Shown here: positions 1-8,317 of the stretch, piece after piece
How the letters are laid out: every line of letters starts with the position of its first letter
Position numbering within the stretch: the first letter of the stretch is position 1
DNA from: RI-283 sp964487925
GTDB taxonomy: Bacteria; Pseudomonadota; Gammaproteobacteria; SZUA-140
Direction: 5' to 3'
Assembly: GCA_964487925.1 (NCBI GenBank)
Contig: CAZASZ010000019.1
Coordinates: 1-32,811 of the forward strand
DNA length: 32,811 nt
Notes under the pieces: model-generated
Told to the model about the DNA's origin: nothing
Databases searched by the model: none
Seen by the model: the letters and a program-made list of their open reading frames with translations, nothing else
Made by a program: the position numbers and the translations under genes

Positions 1-1
1 T

Positions 2-967
2 TTGACGCCGTCGTCCCAGGGTTTTTGGATCGATCTTCAGACTAACCCTGTCAACTGGTTGTTCATCCCCATTTCCGATCGAAATGAATCGCCAGGGCAC
101 ACGCTTGAATGGGTCCTCTTGGTCGGTTTTGCGGTCTTTTTTTCGGGTGGCATGGCCCTATTGTGGGGCATCCAACGCCCGCTTAAACGGCTCAGCCGCG
201 CCCTTGGGCAAGTGGGCCAGGGACGGGAGTTGATTCCGCTGCCGTTGACCGGAGGCAGCGAGATTCGCGCGTTGACGAGGCGATATAATGAGATGGTCGA
301 GCGCCTGCACCACTTTGAGGAGGAGCGTACTACCATGCTCGCCGGGGTGGCACACGATCTGCGCTCACCAATCACGCGATTGCGGCTGCTGTTGGCGCTT
401 GTCCAACATCCACGCAACGGAGAGATCGTCCAGAATCTCGATGCCATCGAACAGATTACCGAGCAGTTTCTCGATGCGGCTAGAGGGCAGAGCGATGAGA
501 CTCCTAGTCGGGCCGATCTGGCCTTGTTTATCGCCGAGGTCAGTGCCCCTTATACCGATCAAGGCGTCACCTCGCTTTGTGGGGAGAGCAGCGTTGTTGC
601 TGGCATCTATCCAAGCACCCTGCGCCGAGGAATCATCAATTTGATCGAAAACGCCATCGAATATGGCCGGGCGCCGATCACGATTTCGCTGGACCGCAAG
701 GGACCCGAAATCGTGATCACGGTGCGTGATCATGGCCGTGGGATTGATCCAGAAAATCTTTCTCAGGCCTTGCGGCCGTTTTCGCGGCTCGATCCGTCCC
801 GGGGGGGTGGCAAGGGTCACTGCGGGCTCGGTCTTATGATCGCCGCCAAAGCCGCTGAGCTGCATCGCGGGCATCTGGAGATCTGCAATCATCCGGATGG
901 CGGTCTGATCGGGTCATTCCACCTACCCATTGACCAGGGGGAGTGCGGCGACGCAAATGCGGGCTAA
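2..967 (+). CDS. Sensor histidine kinase, EnvZ-like, 5'-truncated by the window edge
   Basis: The protein ends in a complete transmitter module of a membrane two-component sensor kinase. A membrane segment lies at about residues 37-56 and is followed by a HAMP linker (about 57-110). The dimerisation/phosphoacceptor helix carries the H-box AGVAHDLRSP, with phospho-accepting His118. The ATPase domain shows an N-box (N213 and N217 in NLIENAIEYG), a G1 box DHGRG (243-247) and a G2 box GLGL (275-278). The domain order and H-box resemble the EnvZ/OmpR group. The reading frame is open to the first base and the TTG at position 2 is probably not the true start, because the expected first membrane helix and most of the sensor domain are missing. 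They presumably lie outside the window together with the response regulator. The signal is unknown. Downstream there is only a weak 7-bp hairpin (1045-1062). Confidence 0.9.
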   Translation: MTPSSQGFWIDLQTNPVNWLFIPISDRNESPGHTLEWVLLVGFAVFFSGGMALLWGIQRPLKRLSRALGQVGQGRELIPLPLTGGSEIRALTRRYNEMVERLHHFEEERTTMLAGVAHDLRSPITRLRLLLALVQHPRNGEIVQNLDAIEQITEQFLDAARGQSDETPSRADLALFIAEVSAPYTDQGVTSLCGESSVVAGIYPSTLRRGIINLIENAIEYGRAPITISLDRKGPEIVITVRDHGRGIDPENLSQALRPFSRLDPSRGGGKGHCGLGLMIAAKAAELHRGHLEICNHPDGGLIGSFHLPIDQGECGDANAG

Positions 968-1259
968 GTGAGCGATGGCCCCGGTATGTTAACCCGCATT
1001 CGATCCAGAGTTTATATCCGGTAACAATTTTACGGTTATCGTTTGTTCCGGAGCGCCGGAACTGGCGGCTGGTATTTAACAGCTAGTACAGTCACTGTCG
1101 CCCAGCAGGCGGCAGTCCAGTTATCAGAACCTGGTCGATGCACTTGGGGCTACGGGAAGCAACAGAACGTGTTTTGATTTTGTAGGCCGATCTTCCTCCC
1201 ATAAAAAAGGTCCGCCGGGCATCGCTGCCGGGCGGGCCTTTTGTCTTTCTGCCTAGGTC
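968..1259. other. Convergent intergenic region between kinase and EF-G genes
   Basis: This stretch of about 290 bases separates two converging genes. It holds a perfect 7-bp inverted repeat with a 4-base loop (1045-1051 and 1056-1062) about 80 bases past the kinase stop, without a T-tract, and the strong EF-G terminator at 1203-1242. I found no convincing small gene. An open plus-strand frame across about 1085-1250 has no start signal and no family I recognise. Confidence 0.5.
1203..1242 (-). terminator. Rho-independent terminator of the EF-G gene
   Basis: A GC-rich stem pairs about 1205-1221 with 1226-1242, interrupted by one G-T position and one mismatch. It lies 18 bases past the EF-G stop codon. 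On the minus strand it ends in a run of six U (the A-run at 1203-1208). A T-rich stretch also follows on the plus strand, so it may act in both directions for the converging kinase gene. Confidence 0.85.
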
Positions 1260-3344
1260 TTACTTCTTGGCGTTACGCTCCTGAACTTCCTTGATCACGG
1301 CTTCTGCCACGTTTTTGGGGCAGCCCGAGTAGTGCGAGAACTCCATGGAGAACTGGCCGCGACCCGAAGTCATGGTGCGCAGGTCGCCGATGTAGCCGAA
1401 CATCTCGCTCAGCGGGCATTCGGCCTTGATGCGTACACCCGTGACACCGGCTTCCTGGGACTTGATCATGCCGCGACGGCGGTTCAAGTCGCCGATAACG
1501 TCGCCGACGTGGTCTTCAGGGGTGAATACATCGACCTTCATGATCGGCTCAAGCAGCTGAGGTCCGGCCTTCGGCATGGACTGACGATAGGCGGCCTTGG
1601 CAGCGATTTCGTATGCGATTGCAGACGAGTCGACGGCGTGGAAGGAGCCGTCCATAAGGCTAACCTTGACGTCCAGGCAAGGGAATCCGGCCAGGACACC
1701 CTTGTCCATGCTGTCCCTGAAGCCTTTTTCGACGGCCGGCCAGAATTCACGCGGCACGTTACCGCCGGTGACCTTGGATTGGAACTCGTAGCCGGAGCCG
1801 GTCTCACCAGGCTCGATGACATAATCGATCTTGGCGAACTGACCGGAACCACCGGTCTGCTTCTTGTGGGTATAGCTGTCCTCGACGCGGCCCGTGATGG
1901 TCTCGCGGTAGGCCACCTGAGGCTTACCGACCGTGACTTCGACGCCATGGGTGCGCTTGAGGATGTCGACCTTGATATCGAGGTGGAGCTCGCCCATGCC
2001 CTTGATGATGCACTCGCCGCTCTCCTCATCGGTCTCGACGCGGAACGAGGGATCTTCCTGAATCATCTTGCCGAGCGCGATACCCATTTTCTCGGAGCCG
2101 GCCTTGTTGACCGGGGCGATCGCGATCGAGATGACGGGATCCGGGAATACCATGGGCTCGAGGGTCGCCGGCTTCTTGGGGTCACACAGCGTGTGACCGG
2201 TCTGGACGTTCTTCATGCCGACGATGGCGACGATGTCACCGGCCTGAGCGGAATCGAGTTCCTCACGGGAATCGGCGTGCATTTCGACGATACGGCCGAT
2301 ACGTTCGGTCTTGCCGGTAAAGGTGTTGAGGATGGTATCGCCCTTGTTCAATGTGCCGGAGTAGATACGGATGAAGGTCAGGGCGCCGAAGCGGTCGTCC
2401 ATGATCTTGAACGCCAGCGCGCGCAATGGCCGGCTGGCGTCGACGGTCGCGACTTCGCCGGTCTCGTTACCTTCCAGGTCGACTTCTGGCTGGGGCTTGA
2501 CCTCGGTCGGGCAGGGTAGGTAATCGACGACGCCGTCGAGTACGAGCTGCACACCCTTGTTCTTGAACGAGGAACCGCAGAAGGTCGGGAAGAAGTCGAG
2601 ATTGACCGTGCCCTTGCGGATACAACGCTTGAGGTCTTCCTCAGAGGGCATTTCGCCTTCGAGATATTTCTCCATGAGATCGTCGTCCTGTTCGACGGCG
2701 GTCTCTACCATCATTTCGCGGTATTCCTCGGCTTTGGCGACCATGTCCTCGGGAATATCCACGATTTCGTAGTTCTCAGGCAATCCGGAATCGTCCCAGA
2801 TCCAGGCCTTCATGGTCATAAGGTCGACGAGGCCCTTGAAATCGTCCTCAATGCCGATCGGCAGGGTCATGACCAGTGGGTGGGCGCCGAGGACGTCCTT
2901 AACCTGCTTGACGACGCGGTAGAAATCGGCGCCCATGCGGTCGAGCTTGTTGACGTAGATGATGCGTGCGACCTCGGAATCATTCGCGTAGCGCCAGTTG
3001 GTCTCGGATTGAGGCTCCACGCCGCCGGAACCACAGAAGACACCGACACCACCGTCGAGCACCTTCAAGGAGCGATAGACCTCGATCGTGAAGTCCACGT
3101 GTCCCGGGGTATCAATGATGTTGAAGCGGTGACCCTTCCAGAAACACGTCGTCGCGGCCGACTGAATCGTGATGCCGCGTTCCTGCTCCTGGTCCATGAA
3201 GTCGGTCGTGGCAGCGCCATCATGAACCTCGCCCAGCTTGTGGATCTTGCCAGTCAGCTTCAGGATGCGCTCGGTGGTCGTGGTCTTGCCGGCGTCGACG
3301 TGGGCGAAGATGCCGATATTTCTATAAGTTGTCAGGTCAGTCAT
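1260..3344 (-). CDS. fusA: Translation elongation factor G, second (FusA2-like) type
   Basis: A 694-aa EF-G: the GTPase that drives tRNA and mRNA translocation and, with RRF, ribosome recycling. The GTP-binding motifs are intact: P-loop AHVDAGKTT (14-22), switch region RGITI (56-60), DTPGH (78-82) and NKLD (132-135). Domains II-V follow at normal length to a lysine-rich end. It stands alone, away from rpsL-rpsG-tufA where the main fusA of gammaproteobacteria sits. From memory its N-terminus and overall sequence resemble the FusA2 paralogue of Vibrio and Pseudomonas more than E. coli FusA. I infer it is a second EF-G, or possibly the only one relocated; the window cannot decide. The start codon has only a weak ribosome-binding site (GAG about 7 bases upstream). 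It has its own terminator and its own upstream region, so it is probably monocistronic. Confidence 0.95.
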   Translation of the reverse strand: MTDLTTYRNIGIFAHVDAGKTTTTERILKLTGKIHKLGEVHDGAATTDFMDQEQERGITIQSAATTCFWKGHRFNIIDTPGHVDFTIEVYRSLKVLDGGVGVFCGSGGVEPQSETNWRYANDSEVARIIYVNKLDRMGADFYRVVKQVKDVLGAHPLVMTLPIGIEDDFKGLVDLMTMKAWIWDDSGLPENYEIVDIPEDMVAKAEEYREMMVETAVEQDDDLMEKYLEGEMPSEEDLKRCIRKGTVNLDFFPTFCGSSFKNKGVQLVLDGVVDYLPCPTEVKPQPEVDLEGNETGEVATVDASRPLRALAFKIMDDRFGALTFIRIYSGTLNKGDTILNTFTGKTERIGRIVEMHADSREELDSAQAGDIVAIVGMKNVQTGHTLCDPKKPATLEPMVFPDPVISIAIAPVNKAGSEKMGIALGKMIQEDPSFRVETDEESGECIIKGMGELHLDIKVDILKRTHGVEVTVGKPQVAYRETITGRVEDSYTHKKQTGGSGQFAKIDYVIEPGETGSGYEFQSKVTGGNVPREFWPAVEKGFRDSMDKGVLAGFPCLDVKVSLMDGSFHAVDSSAIAYEIAAKAAYRQSMPKAGPQLLEPIMKVDVFTPEDHVGDVIGDLNRRRGMIKSQEAGVTGVRIKAECPLSEMFGYIGDLRTMTSGRGQFSMEFSHYSGCPKNVAEAVIKEVQERNAKK

Positions 3345-3807
3345 GGTCGTACTCGATGGTTAGTGTTTAAAGTCGGTGATCAATATTACGATTGCAGCTC
3401 GAAGGCACCGGATTATGTCCGCATCTGTTCATGTCCGGCATTTCATCGCGTGAAGGTCAGTCGAACGCAGATCGTTCGTCAAACAGGAGACGATGCCGCA
3501 TCCCTAATCGAAATGGCCGAAGGTCTACAAAAGGAAGCGATAAGACTCGTTTTCCCGCCCGGCCATAAAAACGGCGTTATTCTAACCTGAAATCGGCGCC
3601 AGCGGGAAAGTAATCTATTTGACACTGGCCGGAAAGTGCCGAACTGCTGTCTGTGGATGATCGTGTGGGCGAAACCTGATCGCGTTGATGCCGCCAGATT
3701 GCCTGAGATGGACCCGATGCGGGCGATACAGGGAGGACATTGGGGCTTGAACGCCCGGAGATGGATCCCGAAAGGGTGTTGAGACCCTTTCGGGATAGGG
3801 CTATGCC
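3345..3807. other. Long intergenic region upstream of EF-G
   Basis: About 460 bases without a convincing gene. The half next to EF-G (3345-3600) should hold its promoter. It contains a 6-bp inverted repeat CGAACG-N5-CGTTCG (3462-3467 and 3473-3478), which could be a weak operator or a leader hairpin. The far end holds the hairpin that follows the PEP-CTERM gene. A plus-strand open frame running in from the EF-G region to about 3590 is the antisense shadow of EF-G. Confidence 0.4.
3765..3796 (-). terminator. Perfect 13-bp hairpin after the PEP-CTERM gene
   Basis: A perfect 13-bp inverted repeat (ATCCCGAAAGGGT at 3765-3777 with its complement at 3784-3796) has a 6-base loop and begins 11 bases past the stop codon. 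No U-run follows on the minus strand, so it may be a mRNA 3'-end stabiliser or an imperfect intrinsic terminator. Confidence 0.65.
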
Positions 3808-4518
3808 TTATTTCATCAGTTTGCCGCGACGCTTCGCGCCCAGCAGGGCGACACCGGCGACCAACATCCCGAGGGTGGTCGGCTCGGGAACTTCAATCCT
3901 GTCGATCTTAAAGTTATCGGACGATCCATCCGCCCAGAACAGGAATTGGGTGCCTGAGATGCCGCTGAAGTTGTACTCGTCTTCTTGTCCCGGTAACCCG
4001 CTGTTGGATGCGAGCGGGGACGTGTCGTTGAAGTTGAAGTCGAGTAGCGTGAGCTTACCGTCGACGGTAAGGTTGAAGTCATCACTGCCACTGGTCGAGA
4101 AATTATCGAAGTTGATGTAAACCAGGTTGACGATTTGGCTAAATGTGAGAAGCAGGCCTTCATCGGGGTCGGTACTCGACGAGCAGTTGGTCGAACAGCT
4201 GCCGCCATCCATGAACGAGCCATCCCCTGCAACGCTGGAGACACCGAGGTTGTTCGACGAACTGACATACACCTTCGCGTCGCTGGTGGAGAGAATGCCG
4301 CCGGCATTGTCGTTGTCGATGACGAGCCCGTTGACGGTTACGCCTATGCCGCCGCTGGACATCCCGACGCCCGCATAGCCCGAAGAGGCGGCCACGCCGA
4401 GATTGGCCGGGTTGAAGTCGAACAGTGCGGTGGAACCGGCCGTTCCCGAATAAGCCGTGAACATTGCTACGACGCCTAACAGTTTGACAGTCTTTGAAAA
4501 TATCGTATTACGTTCCAT
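3808..4518 (-). CDS. PEP-CTERM sorting-domain exported protein
   Basis: A 236-aa exported protein. The N-terminus is a signal peptide: lysine and hydrophobic residues to about residue 27, then AGSTA. The middle is rich in Gly, Ser, Asn and Asp and low in Cys and Lys. The C-terminus is a textbook PEP-CTERM tripartite signal: VPEP at about 210-213, a hydrophobic helix, then the basic cluster AKRRGK. In this family the tail is recognised by an exosortase and the protein goes to the cell surface or an extracellular polysaccharide matrix. The body matches no family I recognise. The start is well supported by AGGAG 8 bases upstream of the ATG. It appears monocistronic, bounded by a strong hairpin downstream and an inverted repeat upstream. 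No exosortase gene lies in the window, so processing must be encoded elsewhere. Partner and function are unknown. Confidence 0.88.
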   Translation of the reverse strand: MERNTIFSKTVKLLGVVAMFTAYSGTAGSTALFDFNPANLGVAASSGYAGVGMSSGGIGVTVNGLVIDNDNAGGILSTSDAKVYVSSSNNLGVSSVAGDGSFMDGGSCSTNCSSSTDPDEGLLLTFSQIVNLVYINFDNFSTSGSDDFNLTVDGKLTLLDFNFNDTSPLASNSGLPGQEDEYNFSGISGTQFLFWADGSSDNFKIDRIEVPEPTTLGMLVAGVALLGAKRRGKLMK

Positions 4519-4806
4519 TGTGAATGCTCCTAATACACATATATCTCGGTTGTTTTACCTGGATCAACGACCGACATTACGCCAGTCAAGTGGTGATCAG
4601 GCAAAAAGTGCGCCTGATATCGTAATATTTTGAAATCAAGTTACTTTTTTTCGAAATTTCCAGGTTGGACTGAAAGCGTAAAGATTTCCGACAGTTGGCT
4701 GGTAAAACTAGGCGACGCGGGTGTGATCCACTCGATCCGGGATGGGCGAGGGGGAGAGGTCGGGTGTATCCGTTTGAACGGTATATTAGATCTTTGGATC
4801 GAATGG
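4519..4806 (-). promoter_or_regulatory. Upstream region of the PEP-CTERM gene with an inverted repeat
   Basis: This 288-base AT-rich stretch separates the PEP-CTERM gene from the HDOD-GAF gene. A perfect 7-bp inverted repeat ATCAGGC-N9-GCCTGAT (4596-4602 and 4612-4618) lies about 80 bases upstream of the PEP-CTERM start and could be an operator or a terminator-like hairpin. A possible minus-strand promoter, TTGATC then TATATG 18 bases on, lies between the repeat and the start. Both are guesses from pattern. A short plus-strand frame at 4630-4824 has no ribosome-binding site and runs into the neighbouring gene. Confidence 0.35.
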
Positions 4807-6336
4807 TCAGCGTTTCAGATATGAGAGCCCCATTTGGGCCTGCTGAGCGAATAGCTTGAACTTGGAGAAGCATTCTACATCCAGCGGGCGCCGGCTGGGG
4901 TGACGGTCGGCATAGAATAGCCCGATGACCTTGTGACCGACGGTAACCGGAGCGATAAAGAATCCCTGATCCCCCGTCAGCTTGCGCACCTCCTCGGTGT
5001 CCCACCGTGCGAGGTTGCCCTCTTCCTTGCCCCGGTGCCAGATGGCGTCGCCGGTCTGCAATACGTGATCGAGAATGTTCTTGGGTGGTTGTGATAGTTG
5101 GAAACGAAAGGCCAGGGTGAGTTGTTGTCGGTCCCAGCCAAGTACGTGTTTGGCGCTGACCATGTGTCGGTCAGGGCTCAGCAGGGCGAACACGGTCCTA
5201 TCCAGGCCGATACCACGATAGACGCCCTCAAGGACCATCTCTACCAATAGGGTCAGGTTTGGTTTCTCCTCGATGAGCAATTGCGAAAGTTCGCCAAGCA
5301 CCTTGAGCTGTAGGTCGGGATCAGGGTCGAGAAATTGATCCTTGGCAACGGGTTTTTCCGGGCGCTCCGGGATGCCCTTGGATTTCGAGTGTTCGCTGGG
5401 CAAGGGAATCAGGCGACCGGACTTGGCAGCACCCAGTTTGGTCATGGTGTCGGCTGCCTCTCGGGCGTTATCTTGTAACATTTTCGTGACGTCATCGACT
5501 GGGAGGTACAATGATTCAGCGATCCGCTGCTGTAAATCTTTCATCTCCTCGCTGCCCCAGCCCTGATGTGCGGCTGACGCGATTTCATGGCCTATGGTGA
5601 TATTGCTGACCCTGGGGTGATTCCCTTTGCGCCCCGCGATGGCGTTGTCCAGCAGGCCGCTAAGGTGCCACTCGTTATTGAGCGCTTCGGTAAGTTGGGA
5701 CAGCTCGAAACCCAGAACCTCGCGTTCGGCTTTGGCTGGGTCGTCAGGATGGAGGGCCATCTTTTCCTGAAGGCGTTGGGAGGCGTCCGGATCCACTTTG
5801 TCTGCAAAACACCAGAAAGCCATATGCCCCAGGTGATAGAGCAGCGCGGCGATGAAGACTTCCTCAGGGGACTTGTCCTTGCGCCGTGCGGCCAGTGTCC
5901 GGGCCTGTACTGCAGCATGGAATGAGATCGCCATCTGTTTGACGACGTTGGACTTATTGGGGCCGTCGAGCAGACTGTCCATGATGGCGATCGACAGGCA
6001 CATATTCCGTACGGCTTCGAAACCGAGCAGCACGATCGCCCGGCTGACGGTGCTGATTTGGGCGTTTCCGGGGTTGTGAAAAAAACTGTTGGCCGCGCGC
6101 AGTAGGCGCGTTGTCATCGATGCGTCCTGGAAGATGACCTCGGCAAGTTCCATGGCGGACTGATCGCCACGCGAGGCCTCACCGGCGACTACGCGAGCCG
6201 TATTGGCGAAGGCAGGCATTTCCCGATCGGTGAGCCGCCGTACCCAATAGTCCAGGCCGTGATGCTCCCCATCCGTGGCGGCGTCCTGTTTGAGGGTCGG
6301 ATCTGCTTGCATGGTTACGTTAGCGGCAGCCGGCAT
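4807..6336 (-). CDS. HDOD-GAF domain signalling protein
   Basis: A 509-aa cytoplasmic protein with no signal peptide or membrane helix. The first half (about 30-240) matches the HDOD domain, a degenerate relative of HD phosphohydrolases: helical, with RLLRAANS, a 'STVSRAIVLLGFEAVRNM' block and LLYHLGHMAF where a true HD enzyme would show metal-binding His-Asp pairs. A Lys/Pro-rich linker (about 300-340) leads to a GAF-like sensor domain (about 345-505; GLDRTVFALL, then GLFYADR). HDOD proteins act in signalling networks for motility, chemotaxis, cyclic-di-GMP and DNA repair, usually as scaffolds; the GAF domain would bind a small ligand or a partner. The target here is unknown. The 51-base gap to lipA does not prove co-transcription. 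The chosen ATG (6336) has a weak ribosome-binding site, and Met9 (6312) is an alternative. Confidence 0.85.
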   Translation of the reverse strand: MPAAANVTMQADPTLKQDAATDGEHHGLDYWVRRLTDREMPAFANTARVVAGEASRGDQSAMELAEVIFQDASMTTRLLRAANSFFHNPGNAQISTVSRAIVLLGFEAVRNMCLSIAIMDSLLDGPNKSNVVKQMAISFHAAVQARTLAARRKDKSPEEVFIAALLYHLGHMAFWCFADKVDPDASQRLQEKMALHPDDPAKAEREVLGFELSQLTEALNNEWHLSGLLDNAIAGRKGNHPRVSNITIGHEIASAAHQGWGSEEMKDLQQRIAESLYLPVDDVTKMLQDNAREAADTMTKLGAAKSGRLIPLPSEHSKSKGIPERPEKPVAKDQFLDPDPDLQLKVLGELSQLLIEEKPNLTLLVEMVLEGVYRGIGLDRTVFALLSPDRHMVSAKHVLGWDRQQLTLAFRFQLSQPPKNILDHVLQTGDAIWHRGKEEGNLARWDTEEVRKLTGDQGFFIAPVTVGHKVIGLFYADRHPSRRPLDVECFSKFKLFAQQAQMGLSYLKR

Positions 6337-6387
6337 GACGGCTTCAGGTTCTTTGGCGCTTAACGACGGACACCCTGCGAATAAGCC

Positions 6388-7347
6388 CTATCCCACGTGT
6401 TGCCCCGCTGCTTGCAGGTCGGCGTGATACGAGGAGCGCACCAGAGGGCCGCTGGCGACATGCGTGAAGCCTAAGGCGGTGGCATGTTCGGCCAGACGGT
6501 CGAACTCGACAGGTTCTAGGTAGCGCTCCACTGGCAGGTGGTGACGACTGGGTTGCAGGTATTGGCCCAGGGTCAGGCGTTCGCAGTCATGGGCGCGTAG
6601 GTCACGCAGAACGTCCAAGACCTCAGCCTTGGTTTCACCCAGGCCGAGCATGATACCGGACTTGGCCGGTACCGTGGAACAGGAGCTTCTGAATGCCCGG
6701 ATCAGGTCCAGCGATTCCTGGTATCCGGCTCCCGGACGCGCCTGGCGGTAGAGCCGGGGTACGGTCTCAAGATTGTGGTTGAAGACGTCGGGCGGGGTCT
6801 CGGCGATGATCTCCAGCGCACGCGTCTGGCGGCCCCTGAAGTCTGGGACGAGGACCTCGATCTGTGTTTCGGGAGAGCGCTCGCGCAGGGCATGGATACA
6901 GGCCGCAAAGTGGGCGGCGCCGCCATCGCGCAGGTCGTCGCGATCGACCGAGGTCACGACGACGTATTTCAGCCCCATGGCACGGACGGTCTTGGCCAGT
7001 TTGACAGGCTCATCCGGGTCCAACTCATTGGGCTTACCGTGGGCGACGTCGCAGAACGGACAGCGTCGGGTACAGATGTCACCCATGATCATGAAGGTCG
7101 CCGTGCCGTGGCTGAAGCACTCGCCGAGGTTCGGACAGGAGGCCTCCTCGCAGACTGTGTGCAGGTCTTGTTCGCGCAGGATTTGCTTAAGTTCAGCGAT
7201 GCGCGGACTTGCTGGGGTGCGAACCCGAATCCAGTGCGGCTTGCGCTGGGGGTTTACGGTCGGCTCGATCTTGACCGGAATCCGGGCGACTTTGGCCGCA
7301 CCGCGTTGGCCGGTGTTTTCGATGGGCCGTTCTTTGTGGTCTGACAT
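6388..7347 (-). CDS. lipA: Lipoyl synthase
   Basis: A 319-aa radical-SAM enzyme that inserts two sulfur atoms into octanoyl groups on lipoyl domains of 2-oxoacid dehydrogenases and the glycine cleavage H protein. Both iron-sulfur sites are visible: the auxiliary cluster ligands C66, C71 and C77 (CEEASCPNLGEC) and the radical-SAM triad C92, C96 and C99 (CTRRCPFC). The C-terminal RSSYHAD (304-310) contains the conserved serine that ligates the auxiliary cluster. Length is normal for the family (about 320 aa). It is the last gene of the minus-strand run and follows lipB, which makes its substrate, by 55 bases. Its first ~35 residues are a variable, basic extension. Confidence 0.97.
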   Translation of the reverse strand: MSDHKERPIENTGQRGAAKVARIPVKIEPTVNPQRKPHWIRVRTPASPRIAELKQILREQDLHTVCEEASCPNLGECFSHGTATFMIMGDICTRRCPFCDVAHGKPNELDPDEPVKLAKTVRAMGLKYVVVTSVDRDDLRDGGAAHFAACIHALRERSPETQIEVLVPDFRGRQTRALEIIAETPPDVFNHNLETVPRLYRQARPGAGYQESLDLIRAFRSSCSTVPAKSGIMLGLGETKAEVLDVLRDLRAHDCERLTLGQYLQPSRHHLPVERYLEPVEFDRLAEHATALGFTHVASGPLVRSSYHADLQAAGQHVG

Positions 7348-7402
7348 GCTTGTTCAATGCCTCGGGGTACTGTTCGTAGTGATGATCGTACGGGGTCAGC
7401 CA

Positions 7403-8044
7403 TCATAACAGAGAACGGCCGCGGTCGTTTAGGGCGGCCCTCAGATGCGCGATCATCTGGCTGCGGATCGCCGCCATATCGCAATCGACGCCGAACGCAG
7501 AAAGCTGTGTAACCTCGAGGCCGGCATAGCCGCAGGGGTTGATACGCCGGAACGGCTCGAGATTCATATCGACATTGAGGCTCAGACCATGGTAACAGCA
7601 ACCACGGCGGACGCGGATGCCGAGCGCGGCGATCTTGCGGCCCTCTACATAGACCCCTGGGGCGTCTTGGCGCGCCTCGGCGCCAATGCCGTAGTCGGTG
7701 AGCAGCTCTATGGCGGCGTTCTCCAGGAGTGAGACCAGGGCCCTGATGCCGAGGCCATGGCGGCGCAGATCAAGCAGCGAATAAAAGACGGCTTGGCCCG
7801 GCCCATGGTAAGTGACTTGACCGCCGCGGTCGGACTGAACGACGGCGATCTGGCCGGGATTGAGTAGGTGTTCGCGTCGGCCCGCTTGACCGAGGGTGAA
7901 GACGGGGGGGTGCTCGACGGTCCATATTGCATCGGGAGTAGACGGGTCTCGCTTGGCCGTGAAGTGCTGCATAGCCTCCATGACTTCCACATAGTCCCGT
8001 ACGCCCAGGTGCCGAATCTGGATATCGGGTGACACGCCGGACAT
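7403..8044 (-). CDS. lipB: Octanoyl-[acyl-carrier-protein]:protein octanoyltransferase
   Basis: A 213-aa LipB that moves octanoate from acyl carrier protein to the lysine of lipoyl domains, the first step of de novo lipoate assembly. Family motifs are clear: RGGQVTYHGPGQ (73-84), the catalytic lysine in GRKIAALG (K137) and the catalytic cysteine in NPCGYAG (C171). The start lies 3 bases after the stop of ybeD, so the two are co-translated, and lipA follows by 55 bases. The ybeD-lipB-lipA order is conserved in gammaproteobacteria. Confidence 0.97.
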   Translation of the reverse strand: MSGVSPDIQIRHLGVRDYVEVMEAMQHFTAKRDPSTPDAIWTVEHPPVFTLGQAGRREHLLNPGQIAVVQSDRGGQVTYHGPGQAVFYSLLDLRRHGLGIRALVSLLENAAIELLTDYGIGAEARQDAPGVYVEGRKIAALGIRVRRGCCYHGLSLNVDMNLEPFRRINPCGYAGLEVTQLSAFGVDCDMAAIRSQMIAHLRAALNDRGRSLL

Positions 8045-8047
8045 GGG

Positions 8048-8317
8048 CTAAAGAACCATGGTCAGGTGCTCCGAGGCACTTAGACTTATGTAGATCGCGT
8101 CGAGTTGCTCCTGGCTTGTGGCCTGGATCGTGATTGTGACCGACAGATAATTGCCGCCTCGGCTCGGCCGGGTTCGGATCGCCCCCTCACTGAGATCGGG
8201 GGCATGGGGATGGACGAGCGCGAAAACGATAGCGTCGAGGTCTTCACGGGCCTTGCCGATTGCCTTGATCGGAAAATCGCAGGGGAAGGTTAGTCCGGCG
8301 ATTTCGCGGTCCTTCAT
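8048..8317 (-). CDS. ybeD: YbeD/DUF493 family protein
   Basis: An 89-aa small alpha/beta protein of the YbeD (DUF493) family, found next to dacA and lipB in enterobacteria and structurally related to ACT-like regulatory domains. The sequence begins MKDREIAGLTFPCDFPIK and keeps the conserved FPIKAIG and the 'Y..VT..I.A.S..QLD.IY' block. A longer frame opens upstream to 8380. I chose 8317 because the ATG overlaps the stop of the aminotransferase gene as ATGA and because 87-89 aa is the family length. The exact function is unsettled; a regulatory role in lipoate or cell-wall metabolism is often guessed from context. Confidence 0.93.
   Translation of the reverse strand: MKDREIAGLTFPCDFPIKAIGKAREDLDAIVFALVHPHAPDLSEGAIRTRPSRGGNYLSVTITIQATSQEQLDAIYISLSASEHLTMVL

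Noticed and set aside
1085..1253. Protein-like plus-strand frame in the kinase/EF-G gap
   Set aside because: No start codon with a ribosome-binding site, no family resemblance, and it runs through the EF-G terminator.
1332..2519. Plus-strand open frame of 395 codons across the EF-G gene
   Set aside because: It lies fully antisense to a clearly real EF-G, its composition reflects GC-rich codon bias, and it resembles no family.
4630..4824. 64-codon plus-strand frame between the PEP-CTERM and HDOD genes
   Set aside because: No ribosome-binding site, no family, and it runs into the 3' end of the HDOD-GAF gene.
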